Assembly: GCA_903870545.1 (NCBI GenBank)
Contig: CAIQDI010000006.1
Coordinates: 124,001 to 188,000 of the forward strand
Reading direction: 5' to 3'
DNA length: 64,000 nt
From: an uncultured Pseudomonadota bacterium
Lineage (GTDB): Bacteria; Pseudomonadota; Gammaproteobacteria; Methylococcales; Methylomonadaceae
The notes beneath the pieces were generated by a model, which saw only the letters and a program-made list of their open reading frames with translations, was not told the origin of the DNA and made no database searches. This document shows, in pieces, positions 39,101-47,457 of the stretch. The translations under genes were made by a program, and so were the position numbers. Position 1 is the first letter of the stretch; each line of letters opens with the position of its first letter.

Positions 39101-39258
39101 GTTACGGTGCAGAATTACGTCAACCGTTAGGCATTTCGATTGTCGGCGGTTTAATTTTTAGCCAAATGCTCACGTTATACACCACGCCTGTGGTTTATCT
39201 GTACCTCGATCGTTTGCGATTGTGGTTTCATCGCCCATTTTTTAACCGTACCGTTTAA
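36169..39258 (+). CDS. mdtC: RND efflux permease, MdtC/MuxC-like
   Basis: A second HAE1 permease (1029 residues), different from the one at 27738. It begins [21 protein letters not shown] and has PQVDFPTITVQAQLPGASAETMA, ATPLERALGRIAGVAEMTSS and VDDTIVVLENTSRH, the pattern of MdtC/MuxC. In the proton-relay helix the usual VVDDAIV is VVDDTIV. It is followed after six bases by the outer-membrane channel gene. With mdtAB upstream, the genes form an A-B-C-channel set, split by the pfl block. Confidence 0.93.
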   Translation: MNLSALFIYRPVATSLLTLAIALSGILAFLNLPVASLPQVDFPTITVQAQLPGASAETMAATVATPLERALGRIAGVAEMTSSSNAGSTRITLQFDLDRDINGASRDVQAAINSATSLLPTMPNRPNYRRDNPADAPIMILALTSDKLNRGQMYDKASTILMQKISQVSGVGQVQLGGATLPAVRVELNPNALNKYGISLEEVRVAITQTNVNRPKGVIENNEQRWQVQANDQARTAADYSPIIVSYRNGAAVRISDLGKVEDSVEDLRNTGLKDGKPSVVLIIRKQPTANVVETVNQIKALLPEVRASMNNEIDVSIAVDRSLTIRASIDEVEHSLLISIVLVILVVLVFLRNFRSALIPIITVPVSLIGACTVMYFFNYSLNNLSLMALTIATGFVVDDTIVVLENTSRHIEKGVSPFKAALLATKEVSFTVLAMSISLVAVFIPILLMGGIVGRLFREFAVTLSAAVLVSLIISLTTAPMLCARWLHKETPNHGRVYLGIGHFFDVVQTGYEHSLQWAIRHSRITMLILFSTIGLNFYLYGVIDKGFFPTQDGGRLNGGIQADQSTSFWALQKKLFEFTELIGKDPAVSNVVGFAGNDANNATVFVGLKPHDERESVDKVMSRLRENLSRIAGAKIFLHPSQELRIGGRPSSTMYDFSLQSDDLNLLREWTPKMLAALSKLPELKDVNTNQQDKGQQISLVVNREMAARYGINQGMIDSSLNDAFGQRQVSVIYNPLNQYRVVMELAPEYWQSPEALKQLYISVPPATVGQLGGDAQVPLSSVANFTATNTALTVNHQGQFAAATLSFNLKTGTSLSTATEIIEKSMREIGAPSEIQGSFQGSAKAFQESLKNQPWLILGALISIYIVLGVLYESYIHPLTILSTLPSAGVGALVALMVTGGELGIIGIIGIILLIGIVKKNAIMMIDFALDAERKQGLSADEAIFKACSMRFRPILMTTLAALFGALPLAFGTGYGAELRQPLGISIVGGLIFSQMLTLYTTPVVYLYLDRLRLWFHRPFFNRTV

Positions 39259-39264
39259 GGTTTT

Positions 39265-40740
39265 ATGAATTTTCGCACTCAAAAACGACTCATTTATACG
39301 TTGTTAACCACTCAATTAACGGGCTGCATGGTCGGACCTGATTACGTTAAGCCGCCAGCCATCACGTCCAATGAATTTAAAGAAGCCAAAAGTTGGAAAC
39401 AAGCCCAACCGCGTGACACATTGCCGAGTAAATGGTGGGAGATTTTTAATGACGCGCGTCTTAATGTTTTAGAAGAACAGGTTGCGAGCGCGAATCAATC
39501 AATTATTCAAGCCGAAGCGCAATATCGCCAAGCCCAACATTTAGTGCAAGCCGCGCAATCGTCTTTTTTACCGATTCTAACCATGACGGGGACAACCAGT
39601 CGTTTTCAAGCAGCGACAGGTCAAAGTGTAGCGGTGCCTGGAATTCGGAATTTATTTGGCACAGCGGCAAGCATTGCATGGGAACCTGATTTGTGGGGCA
39701 GCGTGGCGCGACAAGTTGAAGCGAATACCGGAAATGCTCAAGCCAGTGCCGCCACATTGCAAGCGTTACAACTTTCAACACAAGCCACACTTGCCCAAAA
39801 TTATTTTCAAATCAACGTATTAGATACACAAAAAGCGTTGCTCGATGAAACCGCGCTTGCTTACAGTAAAACCTTAGACATTATCAAAAATCGTTACGCC
39901 GTCGGTATTGTTGGAAAAAACGATGTCATGCAAGCACAAACGCAACTCGAATCTATCCACGCTCAATCGATAAATTTGGGCATCGCTCGGGCGAAATTAG
40001 AACACGCAATTGCCGTTTTAATTGGCAAAACGCCCGCAGAATTATCGTTAAATCCGTCACCTTTATATGTAAAACCGCCTGTCATTCCGGTTGTTTTATC
40101 GTCGGAATTATTGGAACGTCGCCCCGATATTGCTGCCGCCGAACGTAAAATGGCAGCGGCTAATGCTCAAATTGGCGTGGCGAAAGCGGCTTATTTTCCA
40201 ACGTTAAATTTAGCCGCTACCAATGGATTTCAAACCACTGATATAACGACTTTATTCACAATGGCGCGACGTTATTGGGCATTAGGCCCAGCGGGAGCCG
40301 CAATGACGGTGTTTGATGGTGGAACTAAAAATGCTCAATACAAACAAGCCATTGACGGTTTTGATGCCAGTGTTGCGGCGTATCGACAAACCGTTTTAAC
40401 GGGTTTTCAAGAAGTGGAAGACAATTTAGCTGCATTACGAATTTTGGAAGAAGAAACCGACGTGCAACATAAAGCGGTTGAAGCGGCAAATCAGGCATTG
40501 ACGCTGACAACCAATCAATATCAAGCGGGAACAATTAGTTATTTGAATGTGATGACCGCACAAACCGCCACGTTATCCAATCGGCAAACGGCGGTGTTAT
40601 TGCACGGTGAACAACTCATGGCTTCTGTGTTACTGATAAAAGCATTGGGCGGTGGCTGGAATGAAAAATTGCTACCCACGCCCGAAGATGCGACTGGTGA
40701 AAGAAAATGGACAGATTATTTAATTTTTCCGACTGAATAA
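39265..40740 (+). CDS. Outer-membrane efflux lipoprotein, NodT/OprM family
   Basis: The leader ends in LTGC (LLTTQLTGCMVGPDYVKP), so the protein is lipidated, and the family start GPDYxxPP follows. Two repeats of about 200 residues hold the coiled-coil alpha-barrel: AQYRQAQHLVQAAQSSFLPIL in the first and ANAQIGVAKAAYFPTLNL in the second. In MuxABC-OpmB systems this channel is encoded last, as here. It completes the tripartite pump. The gene ends ten bases before the convergent activator gene. Confidence 0.92.
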   Translation: MNFRTQKRLIYTLLTTQLTGCMVGPDYVKPPAITSNEFKEAKSWKQAQPRDTLPSKWWEIFNDARLNVLEEQVASANQSIIQAEAQYRQAQHLVQAAQSSFLPILTMTGTTSRFQAATGQSVAVPGIRNLFGTAASIAWEPDLWGSVARQVEANTGNAQASAATLQALQLSTQATLAQNYFQINVLDTQKALLDETALAYSKTLDIIKNRYAVGIVGKNDVMQAQTQLESIHAQSINLGIARAKLEHAIAVLIGKTPAELSLNPSPLYVKPPVIPVVLSSELLERRPDIAAAERKMAAANAQIGVAKAAYFPTLNLAATNGFQTTDITTLFTMARRYWALGPAGAAMTVFDGGTKNAQYKQAIDGFDASVAAYRQTVLTGFQEVEDNLAALRILEEETDVQHKAVEAANQALTLTTNQYQAGTISYLNVMTAQTATLSNRQTAVLLHGEQLMASVLLIKALGGGWNEKLLPTPEDATGERKWTDYLIFPTE

Positions 40741-40750
40741 ATGACGAATG

Positions 40751-41809
40751 CTAGCTGTTAATTAAACCCTGATTTTTGTTGTTTAACATTCCATACGTTG
40801 CCAGTTTATGCCTCAGTACATTGCGGCTAATATCCAATAATTTTGCGGTTTGAACCTGATTTTTATCGCAGAAATCAAAGGCTGAACGAATAATGCTTTC
40901 TTCTATTATTTGATAAAGTTTAGGCGGTGTTTGCTCGAACAAATTAAGCAATGTATTTTCCAGTGAATTAGTTGATACCGTCGGTGTATTTTGAGAAACT
41001 CTTGCCCCCGATAATTTAAAATCTTCTGGTCGTAAATAATTATTTGGGCAAATCAATAACGCACGATGCACCGCGTTTTCTAATTCTCGAATGTTTCCTG
41101 GCCAGTCATAATTCAGTAAAGTTGTTTCTGCTGCTGGCGATAATTTTACTTCGCTATATCCCAATCTTTCGGAATAAATTTTTAAGAAATGTTGTGTCAG
41201 TGGCAAAATGTCGCGCGGTCTATCGCGTAATGGGGAAAGTTCAATTTTAGCCACATTAAAACGGTAATATAAATCAGCGCGAAAATGGGATGCCGCAACG
41301 GCTTCTTCAAGATTTACATTGGTAGCGGCAATAATTCTCACATCGATGGGTACAGGTTTCCTTGAACCCACTCTGACCACTTCCCTTTCTTGTAAAACGC
41401 GCAATAATTTTACTTGCAAAGCCATTGGTAAATCGCCGACTTCGTCAAGAAAAAGACTGCCTTTATGGGCTGTTTCAAACCAACCGAGTTTGTCCGTTAA
41501 CGCGCCGGTAAATGCGCCCTTTTCATGTCCAAACAATTCACTTTCGATTAAATTTTCGTTGAGCGCGGCGCAATTTAACGCACCAAAAGTATTGTTGCTA
41601 CGTTTGCTTAGTTCATGAATGTGTCGGGCAACCAGTTCTTTACCCGTTCCGGTTTCACCGACAATCAGCACAGTTGCGTCACTGGGCGCAATTCGTTCAA
41701 TTTGCTTCAGTAACCGTTGTGAAACAGGGTCTTCAAATACTAATGCGGTGGCTCGAACGGAAAGCACCAGTGAACGAGATTTCTGTTCATTAAACGCTAA
41801 TAAAGTCAT
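40751..41809 (-). CDS. Sigma-54-dependent activator without N-terminal sensor domain
   Basis: The 352-residue protein consists of the AAA+ domain (about 22-265) and a C-terminal Fis-type helix-turn-helix. Walker A is GETGTGKE, the sigma-54-contacting loop is EKGAFTGALTDK, Walker B is GSLFLDEVGDLP, and the arginine finger region is DLYYRFNVAKIELSPLRDRP. The helix-turn-helix is QVQTAKLLDISRNVLRHKL. Only about 20 residues precede the AAA+ core, so there is no receiver or ligand domain, as in PspF. Activity may then be set by a partner protein or by expression level. It is convergent with the efflux channel gene and is the only sigma-54 activator in the window. Confidence 0.93.
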   Translation of the reverse strand: MTLLAFNEQKSRSLVLSVRATALVFEDPVSQRLLKQIERIAPSDATVLIVGETGTGKELVARHIHELSKRSNNTFGALNCAALNENLIESELFGHEKGAFTGALTDKLGWFETAHKGSLFLDEVGDLPMALQVKLLRVLQEREVVRVGSRKPVPIDVRIIAATNVNLEEAVAASHFRADLYYRFNVAKIELSPLRDRPRDILPLTQHFLKIYSERLGYSEVKLSPAAETTLLNYDWPGNIRELENAVHRALLICPNNYLRPEDFKLSGARVSQNTPTVSTNSLENTLLNLFEQTPPKLYQIIEESIIRSAFDFCDKNQVQTAKLLDISRNVLRHKLATYGMLNNKNQGLINS

Positions 41810-41850
41810 TATTTTTCCTTTAATTACTACGACTAGCCCAATTGCTATCG

Positions 41851-41877
41851 TAAGCGCAATACCAATCGATGCGCTTA
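41851..41877. promoter_or_regulatory. Inverted repeat upstream of the activator gene
   Basis: TAAGCGCA (41851-41858) and TGCGCTTA (41870-41877) form a perfect eight-base inverted repeat, centred 55 bases upstream of the activator start. It could be an autoregulatory site. No second copy was noticed. Confidence 0.35.
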
Positions 41878-41951
41878 TTGGTCAATAATAAAGAAATTTT
41901 TTATCGTAATAAAACGGTATTATTCGATAAGGTTATGTGCAAATTAGATAA

Positions 41952-41999
41952 CAAAAAAGATCAACAATTGCCACTACTTAACGCATTAGCAATTGTTGA
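41952..41999 (-). terminator. Rho-independent terminator after the sulfate-binding protein gene
   Basis: TCAACAATTGC (41961-41971) and GCAATTGTTGA (41989-41999) make a perfect eleven-base-pair stem, followed on the minus strand by TCTTTTTTGTT. Confidence 0.8.
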
Positions 42000-42023
42000 T
42001 TGAGAGGTAGGCACAAGGAGAAT

Positions 42024-43049
42024 TTATTTGGTTTCAGCGGCATTATTTGCCGTGATAATCTGGTCAAAAATACCGTTATCGGCAAAATGTTTTTTCTGGG
42101 CGTTTGTCCAACCGCCCAATGCGTTAATGTTTGTTAATTCAATTTTAGGAAATTGTTTCGCATATTTCGCCGCTATTTCTGGATCTGTTGGACGATAAAA
42201 ATTCTTAGCAATAATTTCTTGCCCTTCTTTTGAATAAAGATGTTTTAAATACTCCGTAGCCACTTCTGTTGTGCCATGTTTTTTTACCACTGAATCCACA
42301 ACAGCAACAGGTGGTTCCGCTAAAATACTAAAAGAAGGCGCGACAATTTGGTATTTATCCGCGCCAAATTCACCCAAAACTAAAAACGCTTCGTTTTCCC
42401 AAGTGATTAACACATCGCCAATTTCACGTTCAGCAAACGTTGTCGTGGAGCCGCGTGCGCCCGTGTCCAATACTGCCGTATTTTTGTACAACTGTGAAAT
42501 GAACGTTTTTGCCGCTGCTTCATCATTGTTACTGTGTTTTAACGCATACGCCCAACCCGCCAAATAATTCCAACGTGCGCCGCCTGAGGTTTTAGGGTTT
42601 GGCGTAATCACGCTGATGTTTGGTTTCACTAAATCATTCCAATCTTTAATGTTTTTTGGATTGCCCTTTCGAACTAAAAACACAATCGTTGACGTGTAAG
42701 GCGAACTGTTATTTGGCAAAATTGATTGCCAATTTTCGGGAATCAATTGGCGTTGCAAGTGTAATTGGTCAATATCAGAAGCCAGTGCAAGAGTGACAAC
42801 ATCCGCTTCCATGCCATCCAAAACGGCGCGGGTTTGTTTACCACTACCGCCATGAGATTGATCGACCTGAACGTTATCACCGGTTTTTGCTTTCCAGTAT
42901 TTAGCAAAAGCATTGTTGTAATCTTTATACAATTCACGAGTTGGATCGTAAGACACATTGAGCAATTTCACATCTGCCGCGTTGACATTATGTACAGCGG
43001 CAATCGTCAATGCAGCGGTAAAAAGAAGATGTTTAAAATGGTTATTCAT
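42024..43049 (-). CDS. sbp: Periplasmic sulfate-binding protein (Sbp/CysP family)
   Basis: A 341-residue extracytoplasmic solute-binding protein with a signal peptide ([11 protein letters not shown]). The family signatures [47 protein letters not shown] and ITWENEAFL surround the sulfate pocket. It would deliver sulfate to a CysTWA transporter, but none is encoded nearby, so this is an orphan subunit. A strong terminator follows. It is placed between the sigma-54 activator and the cytochrome cluster. Confidence 0.94.
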   Translation of the reverse strand: MNNHFKHLLFTAALTIAAVHNVNAADVKLLNVSYDPTRELYKDYNNAFAKYWKAKTGDNVQVDQSHGGSGKQTRAVLDGMEADVVTLALASDIDQLHLQRQLIPENWQSILPNNSSPYTSTIVFLVRKGNPKNIKDWNDLVKPNISVITPNPKTSGGARWNYLAGWAYALKHSNNDEAAAKTFISQLYKNTAVLDTGARGSTTTFAEREIGDVLITWENEAFLVLGEFGADKYQIVAPSFSILAEPPVAVVDSVVKKHGTTEVATEYLKHLYSKEGQEIIAKNFYRPTDPEIAAKYAKQFPKIELTNINALGGWTNAQKKHFADNGIFDQIITANNAAETK

Positions 43050-43099
43050 TTTATATCCTGTAATTGAGTGGTCATTAAAATTTGAATTAAGTGTGTAAA

Positions 43100-43642
43100 T
43101 TATTTTGATTTATGAATCGGATACCAAAATTGTAAATGGCAATTCTCGCAGGCTTGGTCAACCAGCCCACCCGTCCGGATAAGTTCTTCGGTGTCTTTTT
43201 TATCAATCGCATTGACCACCAGTTGCATTGCATCATGCAAGCCTAACGCTCTTTGATTAAATTCGGATTTATGCGTTTTGATTAGCTTTTGAATTTCTGC
43301 TGCTTGTAATTCAGTGCTGCCAATCGATGACGTATTGGCACCGTCTTCAGCCACTTTGCGCCCATCAATGACTAATAAATTACTCACTTCCAAAACCGTC
43401 AAAGCGTGTTTTTTCACTTCTGCCCATTCTTCATCTGTATGCGGACTTTTTTCTTCAACGCCACTTTTAGTGGAAATCGTGGCAACCGAATTCCAAACGA
43501 AATCGATGTTGGGATCAACAATCGACGACATAATTTGTTGTATCGTTGCCGTTGGTTTAAAAGATGTTGCGTCTTTTGCTTGTGAAGCGAAAGACAACAT
43601 AAAGCCAGCGATGGCAAGGGTAATAACGGCTGATTTTTTCAA
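43100..43642 (-). CDS. Secreted class II cytochrome c
   Basis: The protein has a signal peptide ([18 protein letters not shown]) and one heme motif CENCH near the C-terminus ([13 protein letters not shown]). Its predicted helices fit cytochrome c'-like four-helix proteins. I chose the TTG at 43642 (about 180 residues) because AAGGAG lies six bases upstream and the leader then starts LKKSAVIT. The longer frame to 43693 would overlap the upstream gene and add a basic, non-signal leader. It is the last gene of the eight-gene minus-strand cluster. Confidence 0.85.
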   Translation of the reverse strand: MKKSAVITLAIAGFMLSFASQAKDATSFKPTATIQQIMSSIVDPNIDFVWNSVATISTKSGVEEKSPHTDEEWAEVKKHALTVLEVSNLLVIDGRKVAEDGANTSSIGSTELQAAEIQKLIKTHKSEFNQRALGLHDAMQLVVNAIDKKDTEELIRTGGLVDQACENCHLQFWYPIHKSK

Positions 43643-43652
43643 CGTAAACTCC

Positions 43653-44129
43653 TTAAACAAAACCAATAAATCGCGCGGAAAACGCCACCGCAAGCCATAA
43701 AAACATAACCAATCCCGCCGTAAATCTTGCCGCTAACAAATGCGGTGATTCGATGGAGGTTAGTTTTTTATACAGCGTGACGTGGACAATTAGCGCAATC
43801 GCTAAAAACAGGAACTTTGCCCAGAATGCAAAATTAGGATAGTAATTTGTCGCGGCGGGTATAAAAATAAAAATTCCCGAAAAAACTAATAACCCTAAAC
43901 CGACCCAAATAAATTTCGCCGTAGATTGGGCAATATCGACTAAGGATTGTTCGCGCAAACCACTCAAACCGGCTAAACGCAAACTGACTAACGTCACGGG
44001 CGATAAAATCAGAATCAACCCGACAATGTGAATAAGCTGAAAAATTGCACCGAATAAATGATTTTGACCGCCGACAAATCGGCTTAATTCGCTCGTTTGA
44101 ATATCTTTAAATAATTCAAGCACTGACAT
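43653..44129 (-). CDS. Four-helix membrane protein, DUF6644-like
   Basis: A 158-residue integral membrane protein with about four helices: IFQLIHIVGLILILSPVTLV, FIWVGLGLLVFSGIFIFI, FAFWAKFLFLAIALIVHV and FTAGLVMFLWLAVAFSARF. The HxxG in the first helix and its paralogy with the next gene suggest the same family; from memory such pairs are labelled DUF6644. The function is unknown; conserved His could bind heme but this is unproven. ATG at 44129 has AGGAG seven bases upstream; the longer frame overlaps its neighbour. Confidence 0.75.
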   Translation of the reverse strand: MSVLELFKDIQTSELSRFVGGQNHLFGAIFQLIHIVGLILILSPVTLVSLRLAGLSGLREQSLVDIAQSTAKFIWVGLGLLVFSGIFIFIPAATNYYPNFAFWAKFLFLAIALIVHVTLYKKLTSIESPHLLAARFTAGLVMFLWLAVAFSARFIGFV

Positions 44130-44143
44130 AAAAACGCTCCTGT

Positions 44144-44641
44144 TTATTTGTAATTCAAATAGGGAATCAATCGCCCAGAAATCAGCACTAAACTCCATAA
44201 GAATAGTGAGATTCCGCCGGCATACTGAACACTTTTGGGTAATAATTTTTCAAATTCCCAATGATCAACGTGTTTTCCCCATTTCAACTCAAACCAAAGC
44301 GCATTAACGCCTGCTAACACTATAAATATCAGTTTGTAGAAGAACACATCGAGCAAAATAATTTTAGATGCTGAAGCCACAAACAGTAAAATTCCTGTCA
44401 CCATCGTCACGGCAAAACTGCCTAATATCAACGGTCTCAACGGATGCAATAATGCCGAAACTGAAATGTTCGGTAAAAACAAACCCAATAATCGTAAATC
44501 AACAAAAAACAGCAATCCGACTGAAAACGCTAATCCAATTAAATGAATACCTTCTACAATCGGATAGGCGTAAATGGATTCCCGAAGCGATGTACCTAAT
44601 TCTGAATCGTAAAGTAATTCAGCAAATTCGATTAACGTCAT
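44144..44641 (-). CDS. Four-helix membrane protein, DUF6644-like
   Basis: A 165-residue membrane protein related in layout to the downstream one. The N-terminus (LRESIYAYPIVEGIHLIGLAFSVG) has a conserved His in the first helix, followed by SFAVTMVTGILLFVAS, VFFYKLIFIVLAGVNALWF and SLFLWSLVLISGRLI. Together the pair may form a membrane anchor or quinol-facing module for the periplasmic cytochromes of the cluster. That is inference from context. AAGGAAAAGAG precedes the ATG. Confidence 0.75.
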   Translation of the reverse strand: MTLIEFAELLYDSELGTSLRESIYAYPIVEGIHLIGLAFSVGLLFFVDLRLLGLFLPNISVSALLHPLRPLILGSFAVTMVTGILLFVASASKIILLDVFFYKLIFIVLAGVNALWFELKWGKHVDHWEFEKLLPKSVQYAGGISLFLWSLVLISGRLIPYLNYK

Positions 44642-44669
44642 CTCTTTTCCTTAAACATTTTGTAATTGA

Positions 44670-45665
44670 TTAAACTGCGCCTAAACCGAAACCACCGTTA
44701 TTTTCGGTGCAAATTCTTTCTTCATGTTCGATAGTGGTTTTGCCTGCTGCGTCTTTGGCGAACCACACATCAAAATTCCAACCGTCTGGCTTATCGGCAA
44801 TTGTCCATTTTCTTGCTGGAATCGTGACCGTAAAGGGTTTGGTATAAACCGTTGGGTCAGTAAAAACGGCTTCGTAGTTGTAGCGCGTGTTTTCTTTGTT
44901 GAAAATGTAATGCTCTTCAATGTGACCATTTTCACTAATGAATTCGCCCGAACGTCCGAAAAGGGCTTTGCCGTTGTGATTGTTTACATCGACAACCAAC
45001 GTATTTCCTTCCCAATGACCGCGCGAATCGCCGTTCCAAAGTTTGATTTTGCTAGGCAAATGCGCTTTATCATCCAAATGAATAATGCGCGTACCCGAAT
45101 CAAAAAAGAACACCACATAATTCGGATATTGCTTGATTTCATAACCGTGCCAATACAGCGATTTTGGCACGCCACCTGGCGCACATCGCGCTAACGGCTC
45201 AACAAAATTTGGCGTGGTCGGGTCGTGAAATTTAACCTGAAATTCTTTTACCTTTTCCAAAGCCCAAGGTTGAAAAGGCACTTGTCCATCGACGGAATCA
45301 CTGACACGACTAGGAGCGCGATCTGCCCGCGCACCTTTTGGAATGCGGTTTGGATTGGGGTCGTTGATAATGCCGCCTTGTGGGTCGGTAAAATTCCCAT
45401 GATTGCCAATCGTATTCGACCAAAAACCCGAAACGTCAGGTTGACCATCTGCCAGTCTTTCGCCTGTCCATTTCTCAGATGAAATTTTTGGAAAACTTTT
45501 CTCGCGTGGCAAACCACCACCGCCATTAGCTTGTGCGGCAGGTTTTTTTTGTTCGGTTTGTTGTTTATCGGTATCAGCCGCTTGTCCAATTTGCGGAATA
45601 AATGCCATTCCGACAAGTAGCAATCCCGATACGCCAACATAATGTTTCAACACATTTTTTTTCAT
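44670..45665 (-). CDS. Secreted protein of unknown function with GDSRGHWEG motif (paralogue 1)
   Basis: A 331-residue exported protein: signal peptide (GMAFIPQIGQAAD), a Gln/Lys/Gly-rich linker, then PDVSGFWSN and the strongly conserved WNGDSRGHWEGNTLVVDVNN. Near the C-terminus lies a possible disulfide or metal residue in EERICTENNGG. I know no established function for this family, which is common in soil bacteria. I chose the ATG at 45665 because it gives a proper signal peptide and leaves a 20-base gap to the upstream paralogue. Confidence 0.75.
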   Translation of the reverse strand: MKKNVLKHYVGVSGLLLVGMAFIPQIGQAADTDKQQTEQKKPAAQANGGGGLPREKSFPKISSEKWTGERLADGQPDVSGFWSNTIGNHGNFTDPQGGIINDPNPNRIPKGARADRAPSRVSDSVDGQVPFQPWALEKVKEFQVKFHDPTTPNFVEPLARCAPGGVPKSLYWHGYEIKQYPNYVVFFFDSGTRIIHLDDKAHLPSKIKLWNGDSRGHWEGNTLVVDVNNHNGKALFGRSGEFISENGHIEEHYIFNKENTRYNYEAVFTDPTVYTKPFTVTIPARKWTIADKPDGWNFDVWFAKDAAGKTTIEHEERICTENNGGFGLGAV

Positions 45666-45685
45666 AACATTCTCACTTAATGGCG

Positions 45686-46456
45686 TTACTGTTTTGGTGG
45701 ATAAAATTCGTCGTAATCCAAGGTAAAACGATAATCTTCGATTAACTGAAAATCTTTTTCCCGATGTCGATACAAAATGACATCGATATTCCACGGACGA
45801 CTGTACACTTTGGGATCTTCGATAGTGGCTTTATATTCGATAGTATTGGCATCCAGAAACGCCCATTTTTCAACAACATGAAGTGCATCGCTGTGAAAAT
45901 TCCCCGCTTTGTCCAACCATGTTTTGTCGTTAAAATGCTTTGCGTCAACAACCAGCGTATCACCTTCCCAATGTCCTCTGGAATCACCCAACCACCAATC
46001 ATTAGCATCTTCAGGATGCGGCGTGCCATTGGTGTAAATGGTGCGAACCGAATGACCCAATTGATGCACCAACGTCAAATCTTGTTTACGCTGAAAAATT
46101 TGAAAGGGTTCTGGATAATAAACACTTCGCGGCACACCCAGCGTGTAGCCTTTTAAAGCAGGATCTAATGTTGCGCTGGTTTCAAAATTCTTTTGTTTTT
46201 TTGCAAAGGCTTCGGGCAGATAAGGAATCGAACCGCCTTCGACAATTCCCGCGCTAGGTGGCGTATTTTTACGATTTGAATGCGGTTCGAGGTCATAATC
46301 CGCCGCGCTGGTGGTTTGCCAAATTCCCGAAAAATCAGGTTTTCCACCTAGACGCGGAATTTTTTTATCGGTAGCAACGGCTGAAAAAGAAAATGCTAAC
46401 AGCAAACCCAATGACACCGCTGATTTAGAGGATTTTGTTATCAATAGTGTATTCAA
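45686..46456 (-). CDS. Secreted protein of unknown function with GDSRGHWEG motif (paralogue 2)
   Basis: A 256-residue paralogue of the next gene, sharing KPDFSGIWQT, YPEPFQIFQR and WWLGDSRGHWEGDTLVVDAKHF. The signal peptide ends near SAVATDKK. The start is TTG at 46456, supported by AAGGAG six bases upstream; there is no better ATG. The two paralogues in tandem suggest a two-part periplasmic complex or enzymes for related substrates. No function can be assigned. Confidence 0.75.
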   Translation of the reverse strand: MNTLLITKSSKSAVSLGLLLAFSFSAVATDKKIPRLGGKPDFSGIWQTTSAADYDLEPHSNRKNTPPSAGIVEGGSIPYLPEAFAKKQKNFETSATLDPALKGYTLGVPRSVYYPEPFQIFQRKQDLTLVHQLGHSVRTIYTNGTPHPEDANDWWLGDSRGHWEGDTLVVDAKHFNDKTWLDKAGNFHSDALHVVEKWAFLDANTIEYKATIEDPKVYSRPWNIDVILYRHREKDFQLIEDYRFTLDYDEFYPPKQ

Positions 46457-46498
46457 AAAAGTCTCCTTAAAGTTCAGTTAAGCAAAGCCACAAATTTA

Positions 46499-46957
46499 TT
46501 ACGGTGCGGCGGATGCGGTTGAAGTCGCTGGCTCAACTGAAGCCGCCGGTTTGGGTGTTTCGGGTGCATCTTGTGCGCCGCCTGTTTTGACACTGCTACC
46601 ATCAGGCAATGTCGTTGTGACGGCGTAACCAAAATTTTGTCCATTCTTCGCTTTGAATCCGTTAATGGTAATTTCTGTACCAGGTGTTAAGGTTTTTTTG
46701 GTAATGCCTTTTTCTTTCAAATTAAACGGTGCGCCGAATTCAAATCCCCAATTTGCAACGGTGCCATCGGCTTGTTTAACATCCAAATAAAGCCAACTGT
46801 GCGGATTAACCAATTCAAATTTAGTGACCACGCCTTTCACTTCAACGGGTTTTTCTGCATCAAACTCGGCAGAAAATGCGTGATGAGCATTCGCAGGAAT
46901 CGCCATCGCACAACCTATAATGGCTAAAATTGGGAGTAACTTATTTCTCGTTTTCAT
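46499..46957 (-). CDS. Secreted DUF6152-like protein
   Basis: A 152-residue exported protein with a signal peptide ending in NAHHAFSAEFD, followed by KPVEVKGVVTKFELVNPHSWLYLDV, the signature of the family I recall as DUF6152. A Pro/Ala/Ser/Thr-rich tail ends the protein. The HH after cleavage and NPHSW could be metal ligands. In other genomes such proteins often accompany the GDSRGHWEG proteins, as here. The function is unknown. Confidence 0.75.
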   Translation of the reverse strand: MKTRNKLLPILAIIGCAMAIPANAHHAFSAEFDAEKPVEVKGVVTKFELVNPHSWLYLDVKQADGTVANWGFEFGAPFNLKEKGITKKTLTPGTEITINGFKAKNGQNFGYAVTTTLPDGSSVKTGGAQDAPETPKPAASVEPATSTASAAP

Positions 46958-46967
46958 AAAATTCTCA

Positions 46968-47393
46968 TTATTTTGTTGAAGCAGATTTGTTTAAATAGAC
47001 GGCGTGACACGCTTCGCAAGCCGCATAAAGTGCATCACCTGCTTCAATGGCTTTTTCAGTGTCTTTAATTTCAGTGGCTTTTGCGACAGATTTTGCGGCG
47101 ATCATCATTTGTTCTGTGGCTTGCTTCCAAATGGGTTGATTTTCAAAAGGCGTTTTTAAAAGCCATTTCCCGGATTCAACTAATGCCAAAGCGTTTGCTT
47201 TGACTTTGCGCCATTCTTCATTATTTTTGGGTGTTTCGTTCGCTACCGCAAAAACCGTGTTTGAAGCGGGTACGGTCACTTCTTGCATCTGTGTTTTAAC
47301 TTCTGCGTTTGTTTCAGTTGGACTAGCTGCGATGCCAACTTTCATGATTGAAAAAAACAAAACGGCGACACCCAACGTTTTTCCTACTTGCAT
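46968..47393 (-). CDS. Secreted class II cytochrome c
   Basis: A 141-residue protein with a signal peptide (VAVLFFSIMKVGIAAS) and one heme motif CEACH near the C-terminus (AACEACHAVYL). NNEEWRKVKANALALVESG resembles the [19 protein letters not shown] of the cytochrome at 43100, so the two are homologues within one operon. The ATG at 47393, with AGAGG nine bases upstream, is preferred to a TTG nine bases earlier. Confidence 0.87.
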   Translation of the reverse strand: MQVGKTLGVAVLFFSIMKVGIAASPTETNAEVKTQMQEVTVPASNTVFAVANETPKNNEEWRKVKANALALVESGKWLLKTPFENQPIWKQATEQMMIAAKSVAKATEIKDTEKAIEAGDALYAACEACHAVYLNKSASTK

Positions 47394-47457
47394 TAGACAC
47401 AACCTCTAACCCATAAAATCGATAGCACGACGTTAAAAATCGCGCTATTTAAAATTT

